NCBI GenBank assembly: GCA_016647705.1
Contig: CM028328.1
Location: 45,936,647 to 46,000,646, forward strand
DNA length: 64,000 nucleotides
Source of the DNA: Eucommia ulmoides
Taxonomy: Eukaryota; Streptophyta; Magnoliopsida; Garryales; Eucommiaceae
Direction: 5' to 3'
Below, in pieces: positions 34,311-45,319 of the stretch. The position numbers and the translations under genes were made by a program. How positions within the stretch are numbered: the stretch's first letter is position 1; each line of letters begins with the position of its first letter. The notes under the pieces are model-generated. The model made no database searches and had not been told where the DNA came from. It worked only from the letters and a program-made list of their open reading frames with translations.

Positions 34311-37300
34311 GAATTGATCGATTGGGATTTTTTTTAAACCTAAAAAACACAGGTTTATTTATAGATGATTAGAACAAGCTCTCTAACGGCTAATTTTCAT
34401 ATTTCATGACAAATAATTACTCCAATAGCCCCCTTATATCATTAAGACTCATTCCTGGTATAATTTACTTAATTATATCTTTTAAAACATTCAATCTAGT
34501 CCCTTAAACTTATACTCAATCTCAATTTGATAAGATGGAAAGAATTTCATGAACCAAATTGAGAGATATCCAAAGTATTTGAACCATATCTATAGGGATA
34601 TTAAAAGATTAACTAAATAACTCAAACACTATCAGATACGTAAGATATCTCGCATATCTTAACCGTAAAACGGAAAGTAACTTAAATCCTGAAACTAGCC
34701 ATCGGTTAACTGACCAATACCCATCAGTCGCCGCCCAATTTAGGATATAGCCCAAGCCAAAATTCCTTTGCCATAAGTTGACTGCCCATTAAGTATATGT
34801 CGACCGGACGATTCAGAGAGTTTCACAAGTCGACTTACCTATCGACCTAACGATTCAGAGAGTTCATCTTTTAACCATAAGTCGATTTTCCTGTCTACTG
34901 AGAGATTCAGAAAGTTTGTCTCACTTTCATAAGTCGACCTACCTATCGACTGAATAATTCAGGGATTGAATCTTCTTCCCAGCTCCATTCCATCGGTTGA
35001 CCGATCCTTGTTGATCAGTTGACCAACCCTACTGGAACACCTCTCCTTAATTAATTTTCTACTAAATTTCTTCGATATTTTTGCCCATTTAACTAATCTC
35101 TTTTCTCGGTTCACTCTACAAAATCCTTAAATTCAAATTTAATTAATTATCGTTCTTAAATCAATTGTTTCTTCTTCAATTACACATAGGAGCAAATATG
35201 TTAGCTAATTAAGATCCTATAAAAAAAACACATAATTGTAAAAATATTTTGTATCGTGTATGATCTTAATCAGGATACATTAAGAGTAAAAATTTAATCT
35301 GAGTTGTTTTCCCTAGGTTCTTCAAATTCTTTGATCTCTTAACATGCATCATCTTTGTCAATGTCTTTAGCATCCATTTAGCATTTTTCTCAATATTTTC
35401 ATGATAATCTCATCACTGGAACTAATAAACTGAAACACTCAATAAAATTGTTAGTTCCACCAAAATTATTGTTGGCCTAGTGAGCTACCTAAGAGGAGGG
35501 TGAATTAGCTAGTGATAAAATTTAATCCAAATAATAATACTTAAAAAAAAATCAAATAATTAATTTAATCTTAAATTAATTATTATATCTTTATATCAGC
35601 AGAAATATATTATCAACTAATTAATTATTATCTTTATAACAGCAGATATATGTTATCAACTAGGTGCACACCCAAATAACAAACTATAAATAATATAAAG
35701 AAATAAAACAGCACACCATGATATATCCTGGTTCACCAAACTATTCTTGGCTAATCCAGTCCTCCGAGCCCCACGGAGATTCGCACCCACTGAATACAAG
35801 ATTTTTTTACAGGTAAGAACCAAACCCTCACAATGATTCTTTTCGTAGGTTCAGAATCAACCTTTACAATCATTTTTCACAAGTTCAGGAATAACCTTAT
35901 CTTTTTCTCAAGCTCAAAACTAACCTAATCATTTCAAAGGCTAAGGATTAGCCTAATTCTATTACAAGGAGAATCACGACCTAATTATTTTTATACCTTA
36001 GGCTCAAGAATTAAACCTCACAATCACTCCAAGTATCATTTTCTCAGGTAAGTATAGAACCTTTACAATTCACTCATAATTGATCCTAATCAGGAAGAAT
36101 CACACCTAAGCTATTTTCAAGGAAAAAGAGTAACCTAACCTTTTTGTACTACTCTAGGCAAAGATCAAATCTCAATCTCTTTACAGGAAGAGATCGAAAT
36201 CCAAAGCTACCTTGATTAGATATTCTAAATAATATCTAATCCACACACAACTCACCAATTACAGAATTGATAGGCTTTTTCCCACTCAGAACTTCTACCA
36301 CCCCAGATTAATTAATACTCAATTAATGTCTCGATACTAGTGATAGAAATAAAGTGAGAAAACAAAATCTGATTATAATAAAGAATACAGGTAGCACAAT
36401 TAAGTACGTAATAAGATTAACACACAAATCATTTTTAAAAGATTTTAATGCTTTTAAAGTTAAAAAACAATTTCTCAAAAAGATCAATTCATCAAGCAAA
36501 TAATAATAATAAAATACTCAATTAAAGAATAAGTTTGGAACGATCTCACCAGGAAAATACCGAATATATTTTACGAAGTATTGCAAGACAGCTTAGATCG
36601 GTGACGCTAACTCAAATAGCGCTTCAACTCAAGAACTTCTCAATAATTGATATCACAATTGATCTTTCAAAATAATTTCAGAATGACGACTCTTAGAAAA
36701 GTTTAGGAACTGAATAGTTCTTGATATTGTGTATATTATCATGTGAAATTCGCAAGTCTATTTAAAGCCACTTAAAATAAGCCCTATAACGGCTAGTTCC
36801 ACAAAATATGTCATTTAAAATCACCTATAAACCTCATATATTGATTCCTTTCAATCTTGGTATATTTAAATTAATAATATAACTTCTAAAACTCTCAATT
36901 TAGTCCCAAAATAATTTAATCTTAATCAATAAAAGGATAGAAATAATTATATTTAAATATATGGACTAAATTATAAGATCAAAATAAAATTGCTTCAATC
37001 TCTCTCATATTTTAGGCCCAAAATATTCTCCACCAAAATAGCAATATTTAAACTCAAAATTCGCAGGTTTAAATATAGGAATTTCAAAGGTATCTTATAA
37101 CGACTATTTTTCAAATACCATGTCATTAAGTAGCACCCCAAGACCCCATACATCATATATATTCAAAATAGATATTTTTCATTTAAAAATATTCTTGAAA
37201 AATCTCATTTTGGTTCTTAAAAAAATTTAAATCAAAATTCATCAAAATAGAAAGTATTAAAGCACTTTAATTAAAAGAACATTTGATTAAATAAACTAAA

Positions 37301-38274
37301 TTAATAGAGATAATAGAATAGATAGATCATATATCAATTAAGTTTAGATCCCTACGATATCTCTCATATCCTAATGATAAAAAGACTAGTATTTGAATAA
37401 ATCCCGAAATTCCACAAATCCTGAAACTGACCATCGGTTGACCGACCAACATCCATCGGTCGATCGCCCAATTCAGGACATAGCCCAAGCCAAAATTGCT
37501 TTTCCATCAGTCGACTTACCTGTCGACCGAATGATGTAGAGACTTTCACAAGTCGACCTACCTATCGACCGGATAATCTAGAGACTTTCACAAATCGACC
37601 TACCTATCAACCGGAAGATCCAAAGAGTTCATCCTCTAAGCACAGGTCGACTTACCTGTCGACTGACCATTGTTGGAACACTTCTCCTTAATTCATTTTC
37701 ATTCAATTTCTTCGACGTTTTCACCCATTTAACCAATTTTTTTCTCCGTTAGCTCCACTAAATCATTAATTTCAATTTTAATCAATTATCTTTCTTCAAT
37801 TACACATAGGAGCAAATTTGTTAATTAATTAAGATTCTATCAAAAACACACATAATTGTAAAAATATTTTTTGTCGTGTGTGATCCTAATCGGGATACAT
37901 TAAGAGTAAAAATTTAAGTTAAGTTATTTTTACTAGGTTATTCAATTTCTTAACGTCCATCATCTTTTTCATTGCCTTTAACATCCATTTAACATTTTTC
38001 TCAACATCTTTATGATAATCTCATCACTGGAACTAATAAATTGAAATACTCAATAAAATCGTTAGTTCCACAAAAAATATCAACATTTAATTGTTCATCA
38101 AAATCTTAGGATCAACAAACATCAACATTTAATTGTCCATCAAAATCTTAGGATTAACAGAAATGATAGAGTTTAAGATCCTAATTTAAGATATTGAATG
38201 TGCTCCTTATGTGAAATGAATTTGATAATTGACCTAAATAGAAAACATGTTTTAAAGTATAAAAAATGAAGTAA

Positions 38275-38640
38275 TCTGGTCAAATCGGTCAACTGAGAAA
38301 AGCAATCAGTCAGCCGAATTAAATAGTGAGTTTTGAAACTGAAATGAGGTGCTACTGATCCAATTGGTCAACCGAATTGAAAAGGTTGGTTAATTGTTTG
38401 AAATAATGGCTAAATTGGAGAAAGAAGTAAGCACATTGATCCAATCGGTTGACCGAATGAAATGGGTCGATCAATTATTTGAGTTAGCAGGTAAATCGAA
38501 GAGAAATTAGAACAACATGAACCAATTGGTTAACCGATTGTAGGCAGTCGGCCAACTGACAGGGCTGAAAGGCAATGGTAGATTTCAGTTCTGGATAGGT
38601 CGATTAACCGACCTGTGGGGCTCGGTCAACTGACTGATGT
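38275..38640. repeat. Array of palindromic TCGGTTGACCGA-type motifs
   Basis: About five degenerate units of ~60-75 bp each carry a variant of the 12-bp palindrome TCGGTTGACCGA, often paired with a second GGTCGATC/GGTCAACTG motif. Inverse arms at ~34698-35030 and ~37430-37675 carry the same motif type (GTCGACCTACCTATCGACC). Confidence 0.7.
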
Positions 38641-40090
38641 AGTTGAGAAATCAAGAGATTTGGTTTCTTGGTCAAACTCTATCCATTTTTCAGGATTTTG
38701 AGGGAGAGATCTGAAGGATTCGAGCCTAATTTAGATATTATCTACCTATTCTCTTATCCCTATTGATTTGGCCCATATATTTTGAGATTCTCCTAATTTA
38801 AATGGATTTTTATGGTTTTAAATTAAGAATACTTTTGTGGACTTATTTGAGATAATCAAAAGTTATTTTAAAGTAAAATACTTATAAATTGAAAGGTTAT
38901 CATATATGGGGTCTAAGAGTGTCTTTTAGAGGCATATCTTTGAAAAACTAGCCGTTGGAGGGCTTGATATTTGTCTATTAATATAGACCTACGGAAATTG
39001 AGATCAATACATAAAAAACAATTACTTCAAACTTTTCGAGGAATTATATTTAGGCTGAGATTTTTGTGAGAGATTTATTCTACGTTCTTGATCTAAAGCG
39101 CTTATGGTTTGACATCACCGACTTGTCTTCTGTTGCGATATTATCATTATCTTCGGTGTTTTTTGGTAAGATATTTCCAAACTTTGTTATTTACTTTGAA
39201 TTTATATTTTTGTTGATTTCTTGGTTTAAGCTTAAAAGCCTAAAAATCCTTTTAACCAATTTTATTTGATTATCTGATTACATACCTTAAATTATGCTAC
39301 CCACTTTATTAATTAATCAGATTTTATTTGCCTCACATTGTATCTATCACGTAGTAATTATTGGGGATATTAATCGAGTATATTTATATTAAGGTGGTAG
39401 GAGCTCCTTGTGGGAAGAAACTTTGATTTTTTATATTTGTGAGTTTAAGTGGATTAAACACCTTTGCGTCGGTGTTTAGTCAGGATAGCTAAGTTTTGAT
39501 CTTTTTCATATGAAAAATATTAGAGTTTGATTTTTATCCTGCAAAAATATTAGGTTACTCTTTTCCCTTGAAACTAATTAGGTTTGATTCTTCTGGTGAT
39601 TGAATTGTATTTTGAGTGAATTGTAAAGGTTCATCATTTCATGTGAAAAAGATAAGTGAGAGATAGTGTTAGGTTAATCTTTGACTTGGTAAAAACATAG
39701 GGTTCATTATTGACCTGGGAAAAGAGTAATTTGTAAAAATTGATTTTGTGCCTAAAAATGAATCATTGTAAGGGTTTGGTTCCTATCTCATTAATGGATC
39801 AAAGGGGTTTAGTGGATTGTGAATCTCTATGGAACTCGGGAGACTGGACATAGGCAAGACTAGCTTGACCGAACTAGGATATATCTATGTGTGTTACATT
39901 GTTTTGTTTTCTATTATTTTGTATTTGAGTGTGCACTTAATATTAAACACATATCTGCTACGTGACTAAGATAATAATTAATTCAGAAAAATTGATTATT
40001 TGAAATTAAGTGTTTAAATGAATTAATTGTTTAAATTTTGTAACTACCAAATTCATCCCCTCTTGAGTAGCTCTTTAGGCCAACAATTAC

Positions 40091-41640
40091 ATCCAATGTA
40101 ATAGAAAATAACATTAATTAATTATGTGCGTGTTGAATGTAACATGACTTGCTGATAAATGTGATTCTGATGGCTAATGTAACACGTGAAAACTAAAAAT
40201 TCTAGAAGTACCATATTGAATGTAACATTAAATGTAAAAATTAAAAAAATTAGAAGTATGATATTGAATGTAACATGAATATGAAAACTGAAATTAATGA
40301 AAAATAAATAGTGAATTTGATATCATTTTGTAGATCTTATTTAGACAAATCTAAATATATAATTAGATTATAAAAAAAAATGTATACACCAATAGTTATT
40401 TTGATTTTAATAAAATGACTTTGGTGAATATGGAAACTCCCAATCCTTAAAATTAACGAAGGGCAAATTTATAGTCTGACAACCAGATGTTCTTGAATCT
40501 AGGATCAAGTGGTACATGAAAACTACCAGATAAGAATTCTTGGTTTAATATATACTAATTGGCATTTATTGATAATATGTAATTACTTTTAGGTTTATTA
40601 GTTAATTTTTCCTTCATCATATCTATGAAGAAAAATTTAATATATAGACCCCAAGAGATATAGTAATAATGATATGAACCTCCAATTATTATAATAAAGT
40701 TTTTACATACAATATCATTCTGTTAAAAAAATAACCAAATATGAATATTCATAATTTTTTTATTTATTGTTTTTAAACAATTTGATATATTTTCACTTTT
40801 TCTCTTAATGTGAATGTTCATTATTTTTATATGAACACAATTACGTTTTCTGTTATATTCACTTGTCTTCACCAAAACAACAAAAAACACCAAATCAAAG
40901 ACATTGAAAACCCTCCAATATCAAACATTCACAAAAATAAAATAAAAAATATGGTATGAACAATCACGAAAAACAAAACCAACCAAAAAAATAAATTTGA
41001 AAACAACCAAAGAACAACAAATAAAAAAACAATGAAAATAAACCCTAAGATCTACAAAATAAACTCGGTATGAACATTCTCCAAAAACCAAACCAAATAA
41101 AAAAAAATTAAAGAACTAAGATCGATAAAAAACAATTAATATAAACATTTTCCTAAACCACATAAAAATTCCCCCCCAAAAATAAAAAAAAAATAAGAAA
41201 TACAAAATCAACAAAAACATAACCGAAATGAACTTTCACTAATCATAATGACACATTCATTTTGAAAACTAAAAATCGGTATGAACATTGATCGAACTAC
41301 AACAACATTCACAAAAATCCAATCGATATGCATATTCACTCAAAAATCACAAAAAAAAAAAAAAAAACTTTCACAAATGAAAATAAAACAAAAGCTCCCC
41401 CAAATCCAAAAACCAACAAAATCAAAACAATTTGAAAAAGTGACCGAACATTCACAATAAAATAAAATAAAAAATCACATGTTCATTCATGAACGAATCA
41501 ACAACAGGGAACATTCATGAATGAATTTCCAAATTTGTGTGTGTGTGTGTGAGAGAGAGAGGGGGGCTAAGAACGAATGATTTTACTGAGAACGAACTGG
41601 AACTGGAACATTTATGAACAAATCAACACTGGAACATTTA
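40091..41640. other. Gene-free A-rich DNA
   Basis: The strand is strongly A/C-rich (many AAACAAAA runs) with recurring GAACATTCAC motifs. No coding frame, terminal repeat or RNA gene was recognised. A (GT)n-(GA)n microsatellite lies near 41538-41565, and a similar GTGTGTGAGAGAGA run reappears just after the solo LTR at ~44252. Confidence 0.5.
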
Positions 41641-43182
41641 TGTCACAACCCGTCCCAGACACCCGTCATCCCGAGGCTGGCGTGACTACAACATGACATC
41701 ACCAATTCTTAAATTTCCAAAATAATGGCAATATACATCCACTGTATAATACAAACATCTACTATGAGGGACACACCCGTCCCGAAATTATACTGGCTAA
41801 AAGTAGTTATTCATGAACCTTTTATTTTTTTTTCCCTTTGACAGCTTCTCTCAATCGTCTATACGACTCTATCCCGTAGCTCTACCTAGTGCCAGTAGGG
41901 GACCGACTCCTAGCTGTTGTACCTGCTAGTGTGTTGCCTTCTTAGTAAAACATTTTTAAAATATTAATACGTTCTAAATATTTCCACAATTTGGTATGGA
42001 TCAAGCACAAGTATATAAGCAATGAAAATTAAGTGATATAGATAAGTTCCATTTAAATCCATTTAGTATAAAATCATACCAATCATCATAATAAATAATA
42101 TCAAATCTACCAATATACGTAAAACACCACATCTCAAGCACCAATCTCAAACACACACCTTCAACACACACACACACTGGCCAGCCCTAGTGATTGTTTT
42201 AACACGATCGAGAGTTTGCAATGGTACCATATCATCCGTAGGATATGCCTCCCTATGAACACCCATCACTCCGCCAAAGCGGATAATCACTGCGCAGTAT
42301 AAACGTCTAACATCACTCTGCCGAAGCAGATAAACATCACTCCGCCGTAGCGGATAACATCACTCCACCGAAGCGGATAATCTCACTTTACCGAAATAGA
42401 TAAATACTAGGGCATCGTCAAATCAAATACAGCATCATCGAATCACAACTCAACAAATATCTTCAAATCACCACGTCTATCTCTTTTCCTCAAAACCAAC
42501 TTTTAAGCCCAAAAGCATATTTCACACTTTTCTTTTTAGAGAAAACGTCTGATTATTTCAAAACTACTTTTCCACCATTTATTTTTCTTTTGAAAACCAG
42601 ACATTTTTAGAAAAACAGATGTTTTCTATTTCCTTTTAAAAACACCGTCTGATTTCACCAAATTCAACAAAAAATCATTTTCAGTTTCATTTTAGAAACC
42701 ATCGAAATTTTCCAAAAACCCAGTTTACCAACTCACCCAAATCCTGCTTGATCTATATCATTTATAAATTCATACAATTTAAGTAAACACATATTTCATC
42801 ATATATATACATAGAAAAATAGTTTGGTAAGAAGACAGTACACTCACCTCGATATCTGTTTTGCAAAACTGACACTGATCATACTTTATCTGGACGTCGG
42901 TGCCTGCGAACCTAATAGTGACAGAGCCTAAATTAATATCTTATCTAAAACATCCTAATCATACAATACAGACCCTATATTCCGAATTGTTACTATTTTA
43001 TGTGCAACATACTTAAAATTAATTAACCGTTACGAAATCATTACGATTTTAGGATTTGTAACGCTAAATAAAATTTAATTTAACGAAAATTAATAACCGA
43101 TTGAAATTTCACCTGTTTCCGAATCGTTCGGCGACCCCGAGATGGGTTTTGGATTTTCCTGGGATAGTTTTTGCAAATTTCC

Positions 43183-43213
<31 letters not shown>

Positions 43214-44105
43214 CTCTTTCTTCTCTATTTGCGTTTACTATTCCTGTTTCAGTTCAAAATACCGCCAGCCACTCTCTCTCTCTCTCTACCATTTCCGTCC
43301 ACCCGAGACCTCCCACGCCCCGTCGCTCTTACCGCCGGCCCTACTCCATCCCCCACCACGGTTCACCAACCACCACCGACTACTTCTCCCACCGATCTCA
43401 CCTACCCATCTAAACCGTATACGATACCATTATACGCTCCAACAATAACGACCCACCCACACACCATCGGCTAAACTCATGCCGCCACTGCCTCCGTCAT
43501 TCACCCCAGTTGATCAAACAGTAAACAGAACACACACACCCCACCGCCACCACTGCCGTCGGAGGAATACCTACACACCCGACGATCGCCGATCACCTGC
43601 ACACACACATCGGACAGCCACCCCCTTATATATGCACACAGGAGGAACACACGCATACTCGGTCGTACACATGCCAGTGACTGAACGCCGATGATTACAC
43701 GACGGGACCGACGCTCCGCTCCTCCGTTTCTCTCTCTAGATTTCTGGAGTGTTCTTCCTCGTAGCGATTGGAACGGTAGGTACATCTATATATATGCATG
43801 AAAATGGTGGTGTGAGATAGATCGGTTGCTCGCCACGTCGATCCCCACTCTTCCCGATCTCCTTGTCGGCCGACCGGATTCACACTCACTAATATATATA
43901 TATATATATATAAAACATTTGGTTAAATTTCACTTTCCTCCCCCTATTTTCCATTAAGTCATTATTTAATCCCATTCATCTTTTAGGATTTCTTAAATTG
44001 CATTTTGATCCCCAAAATTTTTATTCTACAAATTTTGCATCTCAAATTTAGAATAAGTTTCTAAATTTGCAATTTGACCCAATCATTTTTATTTTATTTT
44101 TATTT

Positions 44106-44151
<46 letters not shown>

Positions 44152-44238
44152 TTATTTTTAACTCAATTTTTCCCGAAATTTTCTAAATACTCTCAATTGA
44201 AATTTAAAATGACGTACGTGTTAAATCGGGGTCTTACA
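41641..44238 (-). mobile_element. Solo LTR, same family, copy 2 (~2.60 kb)
   Basis: It begins TGTCACAACC and ends GTCTTACA. The flanks are a perfect 5-bp direct repeat ATTTA (41636-41640, 44239-44243) that differs from the AAAAT of copy 1, so this is an independent insertion. The sequence is co-linear with 28361-31090 (shared GACACCCGTCATCCCGAGG start and TGACGTAC end). It carries (TA)n near 43890 and 44108-44147. Frames such as 43101-43474 arise from poly(T) and CA-rich DNA and are not genes. Confidence 0.87.
42262..42407. repeat. ~21-27-bp hairpin minisatellite in solo LTR copy 2
   Basis: Five or six tandem units of ACATCACTCCGCCGAAGCGG followed by ATAA, some degenerate. Each has a CCGC-CGAA-GCGG stem-loop. 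It lies at the same LTR position (after the GGTACC and TATGAA landmarks) as the unrelated 28-bp array of copy 1. Confidence 0.8.
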
Positions 44239-44243
44239 ATTTA

Positions 44244-45136
44244 GATATCTGTGTGTGTGAGAGAGAGAAAGAGAGAGAGAGAGAGACTGAGGCGGGAAAC
44301 CCAATCGATTCCTTGAGAAATCAACCAAAAAACATTCAAAAATGAAAATAAACCCAAAAGCTCCCCAAAAAATAAGAAAATCACACGAACATCGCAATTG
44401 GAACATTCATTTCTCTTAGATCTAAAATTTTTCAAATCTAAGAAAAATAGAGAAAATCAACACATTGTGTGTCGTCAGAAGGGCCTGTGAAGTCGAGCGT
44501 CGTCGCATCGGGGAACGACAACGAAATAGTGGAAATCTATTTGAATCAACAATCTTAAGCTGAAGAAAAATGACGTCAACGTTCAACGGTGACGAAATTG
44601 CGCTGTTTTTCGGCTTCATCGGTGTCACTGCTACTATTCTTTTCTCCTTTAAACAAACAAGCCTTCAGCCCTAACTCATTCTCGTCTTCCGTTTTGTTTC
44701 TGAGATAAGGTAGCAAAATCTCATGTATGATTTGAATTTTTGTTTTTTAGGTATGGGAGTTGCGCAGGGTGGTCTAGAGAAAAAAGAAGATGAAATGGAT
44801 ATTTGAGAATTAGGGTTTGGTTGATTTAGTGGTTTTTTTTTAATTATATATAGATGGATAAATATGTCTTTTTACTTTAGGCAAATGATTAAATATTAAC
44901 AATATTTTGATGGAGAACTAAATAATAATTTTTTTTTGCTTGAAAGGTTTATTCAGGAGAGAGAGTGAATTATGATATTTTTTTTTAGTATAAACTTCCA
45001 GTATTCGATAAACACATTAAATTTGGACTAATTTGGATCGAGCCGAGTCGGACCAGATAAATATGGTGCTGGCTTGGACAAACCTTATTGCATATTGCAT
45101 AATTAAAAAAAGTAAATAAATAAATAAATGGCATTT
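44244..45136. other. Gene-free stretch between solo LTR and RPL24 promoter
   Basis: A GA-rich microsatellite lies at ~44252-44287. A moderately GC-rich stretch (~44460-44640) carries a short minus-strand frame of no recognisable family. The rest is AT-rich. A decayed gene or element end is possible but not supported. Confidence 0.45.
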
Positions 45137-45142
45137 GGCCCA
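45137..45142 (-). promoter_or_regulatory. Site II-like motif (TGGGCC) upstream of RPL24
   Basis: GGCCCA on the plus strand (TGGGCC on the minus) lies about 180 bp before the RPL24 start codon. TCP factors bind TGGGCY motifs, which are enriched with telo-boxes in plant ribosomal-protein promoters. Confidence 0.5.
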
Positions 45143-45281
45143 AGAATGATGAATGGTTTTTTTTTTTAAAACGCAAAGAACAAAACAAAATAAAAGGTAA
45201 AATAAGGTGGGGTTTATTTTCAATTATCTATATATTTTATAATAGACCTTCGCGGCTTTGGAAATTTCTGTCATTTTGTGC

Positions 45282-45290
45282 TTAGGGTTT
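45282..45290 (-). promoter_or_regulatory. Telo-box (AAACCCTAA) in RPL24 leader/promoter
   Basis: TTAGGGTTT on the plus strand lies 30 bp before the start codon, in a TTAGGGTTTCTTCC context that could also be the pyrimidine-rich leader start. The combination with a site II motif is characteristic of plant ribosomal-protein genes. Confidence 0.65.
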
Positions 45291-45319
45291 CTTCCGTGCA
45301 AATTGTAACTTCGGCGGCC

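Larger units (their letters stand above)
33815..40090. mobile_element. Complex of direct and inverted copies of a non-coding repeat with GGCCTAGTGAGC ends
   Basis: The end motif GGCCTAGTGAGCTACC-AAGAGG-GGGTGAATT occurs at ~34111 and ~35468 on the plus strand and, inverted, at ~40040-40086. Unit 34111-35463 is a shortened copy of unit 35465-38118; the two share ~770 bp at 34684-35460 and 37415-38100. Segment 33815-34100 is the inverse of the unit 3' end (TTAGTTCCACAAAAAATATCAAC). 38160-40086 is a long diverged inverse of 35465-38100. The unit starts TGTTGGCC and ends GATCAACA, so it may be LTR-like. No coding capacity is visible. The class is not established. Confidence 0.6.

Noticed and set aside
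43101-43785. Open frames of 71-115 codons as genes
   Set aside because: They occupy the same position in solo LTR copy 2, with a long poly(T) tract and CA/CT-rich sequence. They are the counterpart of the copy 1 artefacts.
28361-44238. One ~16-kb LTR element (or LARD) bounded by the two long repeats
   Set aside because: Each repeat has its own 5-bp target duplication (AAAAT and ATTTA), and the DNA between contains unrelated copia and repeat sequence, so two solo LTRs fit better.
41520-44290. (GT)n(GA)n runs either side of solo LTR copy 2 as a long target duplication
   Set aside because: The runs are simple sequence of different length and do not adjoin the LTR ends. The 5-bp ATTTA repeat is the real duplication.
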